IMG/VR virus record: IMGVR_UViG_3300046463_000520
Coordinates: 34,470 to 98,469 of that record
Direction: 5' to 3' (one strand)
Source: a virus
Length of the DNA stretch: 64,000 nt
Shown here in pieces: positions 19,001 to 24,860 of the stretch. The notes under the pieces were generated by a model, which made no database searches, was not told where the DNA came from, and saw only the letters and a program-made list of their open reading frames with translations. The number at the start of each line of letters is the position of its first letter. Within the stretch, counting starts at the first letter, position 1. Both the position numbers and the translations under genes were made by a program.

Positions 19001-19880
19001 ACTCGACGTGTGGGCGCTCGCGTGGTTCCGCGCGCAACTCGACTGGCTCGAAGTGTCGGACCTTTCGACGGTGCTTGGCGGGTACATGTCGCAATACCTG
19101 CGCACGCAGGCAAAGATTGACGACGGCACGGAACGATGGGTCAAGCTGATTGAACCGCCGACCTACACTGTGAAGGACGCGGCGCTGGCGGCGCTCGAAA
19201 CGGCGATCAAGGGCGGTTTTCTGGTCGATGAAATCATCGGCGAGAACGGCGGCAACGCCTACCCGATGCCGTATCTGCCGGGCGGTTTCCTGTCGAGCGG
19301 CGCGGGCCGGAAAGTCGCCGAACTGCTGTGCGAACAGGTCGGCGAATATATCGAACTGAAGGTCGGCGCGGACAAGGTGCGCTCGCTCAACGGGTACGGC
19401 TCGAACATTCGCCTGTATTACGACAATTGGGGCGATGCCGTGACGCTGGTTGCAAGCGTGTTCTCGGACCGCTGGAAATCGCTGGTTCAGTGGGCGCAGT
19501 CGGTTGAGAAGGTGCGCGCAGCGGACAAGGCAGGCACGGACGTGCCGGGCATTCTCGCCGCCCTGCGCCGGATGCCGGGCGTGCTGTCGGCGGACGTCGG
19601 CACGGTCGAAGCGCGCGAGAAGCGTTACGGCTCGAAGGGGTTCTATACCTACGTGCCGGGCACGTATATCCTGCTCGGCATTTCGCGCGGCTCGTCGCTG
19701 CACGATAAGGTCGCGACGAAGGGCGACGCGGGCTTGCATGGCCGCACGTTCGACCGCGAAACGAACTGCTTCCGCATCACCATCGCCGACGGCGAGAAGT
19801 GGAGCGACGGCGTAGCGGTCGCATCGGTCGATAGTCTGTTCGCGCACATCGGGCAAAACATCGCCGACTATAAGCTGTAA
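13044..19880 (+). CDS. DarB-like antirestriction protein: DNA methylase plus SNF2-type helicase
   Basis: A 2278-aa protein, close to the size of phage P1 DarB, which is packaged in the virion and protects DNA from type I restriction. Residues 10-65 repeat the E-G-x-x-L-L...I-R-E-I-V-E-A-L-G module of the two preceding proteins. Residues about 150-380 form an adenine-methylase fold, with V-L-D-P-S-S-G-T-G-I-F (D174) and N-V-P-F (N239). Residues about 870-1560 form a helicase: G-L-G-K-T (K894), D-E-A-H (1051-1054), and Q-R-N-G-R-G-V-R-Q near 1500. The C-terminal 700 residues are unassigned. Methylase motif IV is N-V-P-F rather than the usual N-P-P-F/Y. It has its own late motif and structured leader. 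Confidence 0.8.
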   Translation: MTTLILDDASNGMASDLARLKLAREGKTLLQERESLTASAADTIRKLKIGKRIREIVEALGLRPAAKKPDAAPVAVRTEPTGEFYPDEGKRTTGQRQKANDAAIALMREIQASGRAVTDEDRAILAKYSGNGGGLVGADGKTGSPHEYYTPKEVAGAMWNLLAELGFNGGSVLDPSSGTGIFTSMRPKSAVMSQVELDQTSGTINGLVNNGPTVTTAVSPFEAFANDTPDEIYDAVITNVPFGDRTKRGGNEKLDSRFQDESLEGYFVQRALQKVKPNGLAAFIVPKAVVSGLGSRDVKLRTNCSLMAEFVGAYRLPNSIFTTAAADVTTDLIVFRKFSRETRRKVEELEAQSPATLKDANILWEPFVSGAFFKTVGRKYILGEEGTTKGKYGEVAAVINTDSISNIVKLIKRFPDSHINWELLDMVPTAPITYTDGDTINKDGATLEMRDGEWVVLDSAQAASKTVLDLADKLSRPLAAVNSRVTFAQAGEYVDAMQNAGRFWDVGAWLTGTVKTVATLAESERETWWQAITAGMAVQELLSEADSVEPQNYVTAYPELAAQLAKVERYATRTVGKAAKLVKDGLLSIQNARRKGEFTALWKGEILANVQDRILSPTQIYEKARYENEDETGFVSVSKLREAMSDFDPLEDDDWCMGADGETVMHANDYYTGSYGRFLKQAEADLAAATDPRVRAKIARQMDRAKERISVVDVADMTFNLFTPHVTMAQKLEFLKTYVSVDIFINDKGEFDIKQSNPGKYASAEEMAAYKAMQRFVKSYLKNQTITTMTKQADAEANPAAEAALMRRIKDITDRAKAQFDSWARANDEIQASLHQKLNDPENLKFIEVPDGTPLDIPNLNVEDFEPHAYQYAACRRYARHFGGVLGFDVGLGKTLTALAATQYAQSIGVKKKTIFVVPNATLTNWQKEAGKAYLNTDDCLFVGVITDKKGKKKVDNNQVKIDLNTIRENRHAKIFMTIEAFKQIPLREETLDAYVEYLAHHDDAYSVENDKSKTESIKQDSLLAEAKDLGSKSGALPYFEDLGVDSLVLDEAHNYKNSKVTSAEFTGAKYLSDPQKSQRGMDMQAKAWFVRGLSDRGDGVVSLTATPVTNSPLEVYSMLTLALGEEEVNNMYGVTGADTFMAAACDIEEREEENIVGKFTATRTFTGLQNAGLLRRLLQTSCLIKTAEDVKADGVDIRVPQAEEISTAVDIGPDNFATLIAYKNEYMEAVKLVKAGGGGPDDKLTASPFNLIRKMTKVINDPEMDKGVFVFKFSDDEKEGALKALLAFNKKKVKEIRDTLDPMLGKEFVTEKSVRDTVTGDFVVQYNTTIQAFAATDANGDNEIRLPSTEYETQEALIKLLEAEGVKPRVKISPKLAAVIANVKKEAAYPRHMGHAKQIIFCDELGLHPKIRLALAQEVGVPLSKIKIVNAVAVDVAGMQDVQDGFNADGEENRYEYVIANKKAEVGINLQKGCQAIHHMTIGWTPDSTHQRNGRGVRQGNTVEKVMVYHYDANGTFDAYKRKIVDIKADWIGALMSGDSQKIKIEGDMSAADYELLANAVGDAEAMETANRAIADRAKREKIQAARVQQIQYVRTIEGANVWLNKFGVTGEDETSGFNAWVNSKIASIRAQVSIIADIKTRQDETESDLMRARLAKKYAEERPKLDAALLVIGGLATPGKIPAERTYRSTLTDEDRASAAYANWKKELTLRTNMRDDSRRAFLQRSEDGYTVDSLDAHARGEAAVVMGTLVRIGSFVENGDALLVVRSGKNRQAGNLYGYNPADQSEIELLKIAKPVFTDKGSARWRSLVEQAVRMDEATIADSDFGGAYGASDPRLYMSMVEDVRDAISVPVPSAPLSKSSFSFKRPYFPIVLDDLTGESGGALAKRIRAEQIDLLDLAKGNKWNVVPRDTRTIGPSLDINVRTQSEAIREYAVAHNLRATEDDLYAINSGLGTRNVVDQLGLRALFFKSLPEGVAASKTPDELDVWALAWFRAQLDWLEVSDLSTVLGGYMSQYLRTQAKIDDGTERWVKLIEPPTYTVKDAALAALETAIKGGFLVDEIIGENGGNAYPMPYLPGGFLSSGAGRKVAELLCEQVGEYIELKVGADKVRSLNGYGSNIRLYYDNWGDAVTLVASVFSDRWKSLVQWAQSVEKVRAADKAGTDVPGILAALRRMPGVLSADVGTVEAREKRYGSKGFYTYVPGTYILLGISRGSSLHDKVATKGDAGLHGRTFDRETNCFRITIADGEKWSDGVAVASVDSLFAHIGQNIADYKL

Positions 19881-19887
19881 GACACAC

Positions 19888-19912
19888 GCCGCCGCCCACG
19901 CCGGGCGGCGGC
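19888..19912 (+). other. Intercistronic hairpin after the DarB-like gene
   Basis: Perfect 10-bp stem of GCCGCCGCCC and GGGCGGCGGC with a 5-base loop, starting 7 bp after the stop. There is no T-run, so it probably stabilises or separates the mRNA from the next gene rather than ending transcription. Confidence 0.5.
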
Positions 19913-19928
19913 ATAACCAGAACCAACC

Positions 19929-20336
19929 ATGACCCTACTCGCTTTCAAAATGGACCCGGCTTGGCTCGCGCAGAAGCGCGACGAGTACGCCGGGCAAATC
20001 AAGGCCGAACGCGGCGCGGACGCGGACGTGCGCGCGGTATTCATCGAGCAAACCCGCAAGGTCATCAGCGGCGCGAATCGCACGAGCTATCTGCGCTTCG
20101 GGCCGTATTGGTGGGCTGTGAAGCGCATCCTGATTGCCGCCGATATCGGCGTCGGGACGCACGTCGAAACCATGTGGGCGGATGAATACGCCTGCGCGGA
20201 TGACGAACTGACGCTCGTCGCGTCGTGGGCGTTTGCCGAAGACGCAACGGGGCGCTTTGGCGTGCTCACGCGGGAATACGATTTGGACGGCATCACGTTC
20301 GTGCTCTACGACGAAGAAATGGAAGCTCCGCGCTGA
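19929..20336 (+). CDS. Hypothetical protein downstream of the DarB-like gene
   Basis: A 135-aa protein, last gene of the anti-restriction unit before a terminator. The N-terminal 55 residues are helical and charged (A-W-L-A-Q-K-R-D-E-Y-A-G-Q-I-K-A). Residues 57-75 (S-Y-L-R-F-G-P-Y-W-W-A-V-K-R-I-L) are aromatic, and the rest is acidic with short beta stretches. I do not recognise a family. Co-transcription suggests it may accompany the DarB-like protein. Confidence 0.6.
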   Translation: MTLLAFKMDPAWLAQKRDEYAGQIKAERGADADVRAVFIEQTRKVISGANRTSYLRFGPYWWAVKRILIAADIGVGTHVETMWADEYACADDELTLVASWAFAEDATGRFGVLTREYDLDGITFVLYDEEMEAPR

Positions 20337-20409
20337 ATTGCAACACGAAAGGGGGTGGTCCCTATCTCGAACCCCTGAAGGGGTGGATATAAAGAACGCC
20401 TCAACCTTT

Positions 20410-20433
20410 GCCCGGCCTTGCGCCGGGCTTTTT
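20410..20433 (+). terminator. Rho-independent terminator
   Basis: GCCCGG (20410-20415) and CCGGGC (20423-20428) arms with a 7-base loop, then TTTTT. It ends the plus-strand anti-restriction unit and stands just before the convergent toxin gene. Confidence 0.8.
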
Positions 20434-20438
20434 ATTGC

Positions 20439-20774
20439 TCACGAGACGATTCCATAAAAGACGGCCATCGCGCGATTGACCGCAAGCATGGTTTCGTCAT
20501 CGAGACGCCCGACGACCTGCCCGATGTTCTCGCGCGGCACGGCCTGAATCTTATCGACCATGACTTGCGAAGGCTTGTCCAATCCATTCCCCGCGCTCGG
20601 CTCGACCGTGATTCGATACAGCGGCATATCGCGAAGCTCGCTCGTGATAAGCACGATGACGATAGAGGCATGTTCGGCGAACAGGTCCGACTGCACGACA
20701 AGCGCGGGGCGCGGCTTGCCGGTATAGGCCCCTTTCGCGGCGACCGTCACCACGTCACCGCGCATCATTCCCAA
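20439..20774 (-). CDS. mazF: MazF/PemK-type toxin (endoribonuclease)
   Basis: A 111-aa protein of the MazF/PemK/CcdB-fold toxin family: R-G-D-V-V-T-V...G-K-P-R-P-A-L-V-V-Q-S-D, then I-V-I-V-L-I-T-S and a closing helix. Members cleave mRNA at short sequences. Starts at 20774, 20768 or 20765 are possible; the first overlaps the antitoxin gene by 10 bp. With its antitoxin it would act as a plasmid addiction module, matching the role of Phd/Doc in P1. It may alternatively serve in host takeover or anti-phage defence. Confidence 0.85.
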   Translation of the reverse strand: MGMMRGDVVTVAAKGAYTGKPRPALVVQSDLFAEHASIVIVLITSELRDMPLYRITVEPSAGNGLDKPSQVMVDKIQAVPRENIGQVVGRLDDETMLAVNRAMAVFYGIVS

Positions 20775-20977
20775 CCCTCCCGGTCCGCGACGGACTCGAT
20801 GAAATCCATGATTTCCCGCTCGTGCGGGTCATCGCGCGTGAGAAGCGACTGACGGCGGCATTCCTCCGCGAAGCCCGGCGCGCTCGTGTCGGGAACCCAT
20901 ATCTGCACCGGGCGCAGACCCGCGCGGCGCATGGCGTCGCGGCGCTTCGCGACCCGCTCTGAAACTGTCATTCCCAT
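20765..20977 (-). CDS. mazE: MazE-like antitoxin (DUF3018 type)
   Basis: A 70-aa protein with GGGGGATAT before ATG, upstream of and overlapping the toxin as in typical modules. It begins MGMTVSERVAKRRDAMRRAG and then has L-R-P-V-Q-I-W-V-P-D-T, the DUF3018 antitoxin signature. The C-terminal acidic helix (R-E-I-M-D-F-I-E-S) probably wraps the toxin. A palindrome and a -10-like TACTAT directly upstream suggest autoregulation. Confidence 0.8.
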   Translation of the reverse strand: MGMTVSERVAKRRDAMRRAGLRPVQIWVPDTSAPGFAEECRRQSLLTRDDPHEREIMDFIESVADREGWE

Positions 20978-20990
20978 ATATCCCCCGTCG

Positions 20991-21010
20991 GTTACATGTA
21001 ACGGATAGTA
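20991..21010 (-). promoter_or_regulatory. Toxin-antitoxin operator and -10 region
   Basis: A perfect 12-bp palindrome, GTTACATGTAAC (20991-21002), lies 13 bp before the antitoxin ATG and next to a minus-strand TACTAT (21005-21010). Its placement at the start of transcription fits autorepression by the antitoxin or the complex. No convincing -35 is visible. Confidence 0.55.
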
Positions 21011-21062
21011 TAGGGCAGATTTCCGACCGTCGTATAGGAGAATCTTTTGTGCGTTAGACCGC

Positions 21063-21091
21063 TTGCGCTTTCATTCGTGAGCGCATACTAT
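21063..21091 (+). promoter_or_regulatory. Shared early promoter, copy 3
   Basis: -35 TTGCGC, 17-bp spacer, -10 TACTAT on the plus strand, aimed at the 79-aa gene 33 bp away. The 29-bp element is identical to copy 2 (opposite strand at 6730-6758), although the surroundings differ. Confidence 0.8.
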
Positions 21092-21123
21092 TGAGTCTAG
21101 TCCACCACGAAGGGAGCACGAAC

Positions 21124-21363
21124 ATGGCCGTCAACTGGAAGCACGTCGCTGATACGCTCGCCCTGCAAGGCATCGACCTCAATACGCAATTCGATTCGCT
21201 GACCGGCGATCAAGTCAAGATGGTCGAAGACCAAGCGAAGAAAAGCGGCTACCGTGCTCCGAAGAATTCGAGCGCGTCGCCCGCTGACATGTTCTTCTCG
21301 GCGGTGCAGCGCAAGGCGGGGACGCGCCGCCATGCTTCGATCAACTCCCGCAAGGCCATCTAA
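21124..21363 (+). CDS. Hypothetical early protein
   Basis: A 79-aa basic protein; ATG at 21124 has AAGGGAG upstream, while earlier in-frame codons lie in the promoter. Helical throughout, with Lys-rich turns. First gene of the plus early block. Its leader, CCACGAAGGGAGCACG, closely resembles those of the genes at 21412 and 63730. No function recognised. Confidence 0.65.
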   Translation: MAVNWKHVADTLALQGIDLNTQFDSLTGDQVKMVEDQAKKSGYRAPKNSSASPADMFFSAVQRKAGTRRHASINSRKAI

Positions 21364-21369
21364 CGCCCT

Positions 21370-21387
21370 GCCCGGCTCACACCGGGC
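21370..21387 (+). other. Intercistronic GCCCGG hairpin
   Basis: GCCCGG and CCGGGC arms with a 6-base loop between two early genes, without a T-run. Same family as the hairpins at 6464, 20410, 21996 and 45550. Confidence 0.45.
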
Positions 21388-21411
21388 GAAATCCACCACA
21401 AGGGAGCACAC

Positions 21412-21681
21412 ATGGAAGTCACTAAGATGCAGTGGGAAGCGATGGAAGCCTCGCTCGCGAACGACGAGTCGAGCACGGACGAAGAACTGGAAGACCACTT
21501 CGTTAAGGAAGTGGGCGTCACCATCGAAATCGCGCAGTTTGCGATCATCTACCGCGACGACTTCCTGACGGCGGACCCGAATGCGCCGGTTCAGCCGTCG
21601 CTCGCGGACCTGTGGGGCAGCGGCAGCATCGCGGGAGAAGCGCGCGCCGAACGCTGCCTCTCGCCCGGCTACGGTTCCTGA
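21412..21681 (+). CDS. Hypothetical acidic early protein
   Basis: An 89-aa protein, strongly acidic in its N-terminal half (D-E-S-S-T-D-E-E-L-E-D), with the AAGGGAGCACAC leader typical of this block. Charge and size resemble DNA-mimic inhibitors, but nothing specific supports that. The last 20 residues are Gly/Ser/Arg-rich. Confidence 0.6.
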   Translation: MEVTKMQWEAMEASLANDESSTDEELEDHFVKEVGVTIEIAQFAIIYRDDFLTADPNAPVQPSLADLWGSGSIAGEARAERCLSPGYGS

Positions 21682-21691
21682 AGGGGCGCAC

Positions 21692-21988
21692 ATGGCAACG
21701 AACAAACCCGTCGTGAAATACTGCAAGCCCGCTCCCGCCACGCTGCGACGCTGGATCGACGCTCACCCTGAGAAAGTCGCGGAATTCGACTGCGGCGGCG
21801 GCTATTGCTTCGGCGATGGTCGCGGATTCGGGTACGACATTCTGTTGGCTCCCGGCTGGCGCATGTCCGATGACTGCGTGCATACGTTGATCGAGCCGAC
21901 CGTTAAAGAAATGCTCGCGCAACTGCGAAGCGTCGTCCCGTGCGACTGCGACGAGTGCAAGGAAATGCTCGAACAGAGCGCGAAATAA
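21692..21988 (+). CDS. Cys-rich early protein
   Basis: A 98-aa protein from ATG at 21692 (GAAGGGGCGCAC leader). C-G-G-G-Y-C-F-G-D-G-R-G-F-G-Y-D occupies the middle, and C-D-C-D-E-C-K-E stands near the end, a probable metal-binding pair of sites. Longer in-frame starts would overlap the previous gene. Function unknown. Confidence 0.6.
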   Translation: MATNKPVVKYCKPAPATLRRWIDAHPEKVAEFDCGGGYCFGDGRGFGYDILLAPGWRMSDDCVHTLIEPTVKEMLAQLRSVVPCDCDECKEMLEQSAK

Positions 21989-21995
21989 CAACCAC

Positions 21996-22015
21996 GCCCG
22001 GCCTGCGCGCCGGGC
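21996..22015 (+). other. Intercistronic GCCCGGC hairpin
   Basis: Arms GCCCGGC and GCCGGGC with a 6-base loop, no T-run, between two early genes. Confidence 0.45.
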
Positions 22016-22032
22016 ATCACGAGCACACAACA

Positions 22033-22227
22033 ATGGCACTCGACCTATCAAAAATCCCGGCTCACGTTCTCTCTGACGTGCGCGAGCGCGGTCACTCTGA
22101 CGAAGCGATGGCCGCGATGACGCCGCGCGAATTCTTCTCGGAATACTGCAACTGGAACGGCCTCATTCGGTGGGGTGACACGCTGTTTTCCGCTGTCGAA
22201 GCCTGTCAGAAAGCGGGCAAGCCATGA
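22033..22227 (+). CDS. Small hypothetical early protein
   Basis: A 64-aa protein beginning MALDLSKIPAHVLSDVRERG. It contains M-T-P-R-E-F-F-S-E-Y-C-N-W-N-G-L-I-R-W-G, a short motif of the kind seen in small phage proteins near replication genes. Its stop overlaps the next ATG (ATGA). Function unknown. Confidence 0.6.
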   Translation: MALDLSKIPAHVLSDVRERGHSDEAMAAMTPREFFSEYCNWNGLIRWGDTLFSAVEACQKAGKP

Positions 22228-22469
22228 AAATTGACGAGAAATTCAACAAGCGCGGCGCGAACCTGATTGAAGTGCAAACGCCGTCGGTTCGCGGCGGGCC
22301 GCAATACGCGCTCGGCTTGGTCGCGGAATTTTTCAGGCTTCCGGGCGACGCCGATCACAGCACGATCAAGCTGCACATGACGCCGGGCGAAGCCCTGCAC
22401 TTCGCCGAAGAACTGATAAAGGCGGCGCGCTTTGAACTGCGGGACGTTCTCAAGGGAGACAAAGCATGA
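22224..22469 (+). CDS. Small hypothetical early protein
   Basis: An 81-aa protein coupled to both neighbours by ATGA. It has a basic N-terminus, a beta-hairpin core with H-S-T-I-K-L-H-M-T-P-G-E-A, and a closing helix (A-L-H-F-A-E-E-L-I-K-A-A). No family recognised. Confidence 0.6.
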   Translation: MKIDEKFNKRGANLIEVQTPSVRGGPQYALGLVAEFFRLPGDADHSTIKLHMTPGEALHFAEELIKAARFELRDVLKGDKA

Positions 22470-22978
22470 CGAAAATTGACCTTCACGTTTTTGCGCCCGG
22501 CGATCCTGCCGTCGGCATTGCGCACACGCACTGGACTATCGAGAACGTCGGGCCGCTCGACGCCTATCCGAATCAGCGGGACATGGTGCGTCGTCAGTTC
22601 GAACTCGCGTTTCAGTCGCTTGCCGACGGCAAGCTGCGCCTGTTTTTCAGTGACGAGCCGGGCGCGGCGGACCCGGAACCGCAAACGCCGCAGGAACCGG
22701 GCGAATGGGACGTGCCGGGCGTCGAAGGCGGCATTGCCATCGTAAAGCGGACCCGATGGGGCAGCGCGTCGATGGAACTCTACGGCGAAGACGGCGAGCC
22801 GTTCTATGGGAGTCTGCCGGTCGATACGCCGCTGCCGGTCATCAATCAGGCGATGCACCTGATTCAGCGTGCAGAGAAGCGCGGCGAAGAATGGGGTAAG
22901 CGCAGCAAGCAATTCGAAGTTCTCAAGGTGCTCGGCATCGAGAAGCCCTTCGAACTCATGCCGAAGGTGGAAGACTGA
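22466..22978 (+). CDS. Hypothetical early protein
   Basis: A 170-aa protein, last confident gene before the terminator at 23078. A Pro/Glu-rich linker (about 65-85) separates two parts; the second has G-A-V-Y-like beta strands and an amphipathic helix (R-A-E-K-R-G-E-E-W-G-K). Not recognised. Confidence 0.6.
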   Translation: MTKIDLHVFAPGDPAVGIAHTHWTIENVGPLDAYPNQRDMVRRQFELAFQSLADGKLRLFFSDEPGAADPEPQTPQEPGEWDVPGVEGGIAIVKRTRWGSASMELYGEDGEPFYGSLPVDTPLPVINQAMHLIQRAEKRGEEWGKRSKQFEVLKVLGIEKPFELMPKVED

Positions 22979-22979
22979 C

Positions 22980-23060
22980 ATGACACGCCGACCGTCATCC
23001 TGCTATCGTATGACCGTCGATTCTGCGCGGTTTCTGTGGTGGTGCTGCCCGACTCGATGA
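22980..23060 (+). CDS. Possible 26-aa peptide
   Basis: A short frame beginning 1 bp after the preceding stop, with GGTGGAAG upstream. The peptide starts MTRRPSSCYRMTVDSARFLW and ends with a Trp/Cys-rich tail. It fills the space before the terminator, but size and composition give little support; it may be non-coding. Confidence 0.25.
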   Translation: MTRRPSSCYRMTVDSARFLWWCCPTR

Positions 23061-23077
23061 CGTCCTAGGCCCTGATT

Positions 23078-23103
23078 GCCCCGCTCGCGCGGGGCTTTTT
23101 TTT
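23078..23103 (+). terminator. Strong rho-independent terminator
   Basis: GCCCCGC (23078-23084) and GCGGGGC (23089-23095) arms with a 4-base loop, then eight T. It separates the early block from the late structural unit that begins 13 bp later with the TAGGAAAACGC motif. Confidence 0.9.
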
Positions 23104-23115
23104 GGCCGCACGGCA

Positions 23116-23126
23116 TAGGAAAACGC
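23116..23126 (+). promoter_or_regulatory. Late promoter-type motif TAGGAAAACGC, copy 3
   Basis: Perfect 11-bp copy, 71 bp before the portal ATG and 13 bp after a strong terminator. That insulation makes a promoter role for the motif region especially likely here. Confidence 0.7.
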
Positions 23127-23186
23127 GCGGGCGTCTTGCGGCGCGCGGCGGCGACACTGGACGCTGTTCTCATATCGTCCAACGCC

Positions 23187-24860
23187 ATGCCGACTCCGAC
23201 CGATAGCAAGCCATCGGGCTTCGCCAAAATCAAAGCCCTGTTCGCCTCCAAGGGCGTCAACGCCGCTGAGATTGGCGACGCCGAACAACAAGACGCGCTC
23301 ACCGACGGCCTGACTATCTCGATGCTGCTTGGCGCGGGCCGCTCGACCGCGCGCAACCGGCTTCAGATTTATCAGAAGCGCATCGAAATGATTGGCGACC
23401 CGATTATCTCGACCGCGCTGCGCCTGCACGTCACCGCTGCCTTGGGCGGGCACGAGACGAGCGGCGACACGGTATTCATCGAAGCGACCGGCGACGCGAA
23501 GAAGGACAAAAACAAAAAGCGCATCGCCGAAGAAATCTCGAAAGACTTGGCTCCGATTTTCAACCGCATCGCCTACACCGTGGCCTTCAACGGCGCGGGC
23601 TTCGGCGACGCCTACGGGCGCGTCTATACGGCGGGCAAGCTCGGGGTCGTGGACGTCTACTGTGACGAGCTAGTGCATCCGTCGATGATTACCGCCTACG
23701 AGCGCGGCAACACGACGATGGGCTTCGTCGCGGCGAGCGGCCCGAAATCGACGGTCAAGCTGAATCTGTTCCAGATGGCGCGTTTGAAAATGCCGCGCAT
23801 GATTTACGTGCCGCAGGTCCGCGCAATGGAGAAGGCCATTCGGACCGCGCTCGATACCGACGATATCAACGAACTGCCGTTCATGCCGTCCCTTGTCGGC
23901 GGCTCGTTTCTCGATGCCGCAGAAGGCCCGTATGACGCCCTTCAAGCGGCGATGGTCGGTCTAGTCGGGCAGCGCGTGCTTGATTCGATTGACGAGTCGA
24001 TGATGACGGTCAACATGGACGGCATGACCAAAGAGCAACGCGGCTCGTTCATGGCGAACATGAAGTCGATTCTGTCGGCGTCCAAGCAACGCGCGGAACA
24101 GGCGATCAAGCAGGGCCGTCCGGTACTCGAACGCATCTATCACCTGATTCCGACTTGGGGCGACAAGCAAATGACCGCCCTGAATGGCTCGCTCGCGACG
24201 GGCGGCGGGCGCGGGCAGTCGGGCACTTTGTCTATCGAAGACGTCTTGTTCTACGCGAAGCTGCTCTCTGGCGCGCTTGGCGTGGACTTGTCGATGCTCG
24301 GCTTCTCCGAACTGCTGTCGGGCGGCTTGGGGGATGGCGGGTTCTTCCGCACGAGCGCGCAGGCGGCGGAACGCTCGCGCCTGATTCGCGTGGGCCTGTC
24401 GGAGTTTTTCAATCACATCATCGACGTCCATACGCAATTCAAGTATGGGCTTGTGTTCCCGCCTGACGAACGTCCGTGGGAAGTCAACTTCTACGGCACG
24501 ATTTCCGCGCTCGAAAGCGAGAAGCAGAAGACCCGCACGGAAGCGCAGAACACGGGCGCGCTGCTGCTGCAATCGCTCGAAAGCATCAAAAACTTGGGAA
24601 TGAAAGACCCGAAGGCCATCGAAGAAATCCTCGCGAAAATCATGCTGCTGGACGAAGACCAAGCCGCGCTGATTACGAAGGCGATCATCGAAGCGATCAA
24701 GTCGGGCGAAGAACAGGACGCGGAAGGCGGCGGCGGGTTTGGCGGCGGCGGTGACATGGGCGGCGGGCCGGTCGGCAACGCGGGCGGCACGCCTGCGCCT
24801 GCCCTGCCGAAAGCCAAGCCTAAGAAGAAGGAAGCCGCCGCAGACGAGGAAACCGCCTAA
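23187..24860 (+). CDS. Portal protein
   Basis: A 557-aa protein taken from ATG at 23187. I-Y-Q-K-R-I-E-M-I-G-D-P-I-I-S-T-A-L-R-L-H-V opens the core, as in myoviral portals that start with a paired-conformation helix. A long middle with wing and stem-like segments follows, and a Gly/Asp-rich, Lys-rich tail (about 510-557) ends it. The portal forms the 12-mer gate for DNA at one capsid vertex and joins the tail. It heads a late unit; the next gene abuts (TAATG). The assignment rests on length, layout and position. Confidence 0.65.
   Translation: MPTPTDSKPSGFAKIKALFASKGVNAAEIGDAEQQDALTDGLTISMLLGAGRSTARNRLQIYQKRIEMIGDPIISTALRLHVTAALGGHETSGDTVFIEATGDAKKDKNKKRIAEEISKDLAPIFNRIAYTVAFNGAGFGDAYGRVYTAGKLGVVDVYCDELVHPSMITAYERGNTTMGFVAASGPKSTVKLNLFQMARLKMPRMIYVPQVRAMEKAIRTALDTDDINELPFMPSLVGGSFLDAAEGPYDALQAAMVGLVGQRVLDSIDESMMTVNMDGMTKEQRGSFMANMKSILSASKQRAEQAIKQGRPVLERIYHLIPTWGDKQMTALNGSLATGGGRGQSGTLSIEDVLFYAKLLSGALGVDLSMLGFSELLSGGLGDGGFFRTSAQAAERSRLIRVGLSEFFNHIIDVHTQFKYGLVFPPDERPWEVNFYGTISALESEKQKTRTEAQNTGALLLQSLESIKNLGMKDPKAIEEILAKIMLLDEDQAALITKAIIEAIKSGEEQDAEGGGGFGGGGDMGGGPVGNAGGTPAPALPKAKPKKKEAAADEETA

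Noticed and set aside
13086-19856. Two antisense open frames of over 1000 codons opposite the DarB-like gene
   Set aside because: They mirror the GC-biased third positions of the real gene, are rich in Arg/His/Val without domains, and lack ribosome sites and promoters.
20341-20400. Small hairpin ACCCC/GGGGT considered as a tRNA fragment
   Set aside because: No acceptor, anticodon or T arm can be drawn; it is just leader-like DNA before a terminator.
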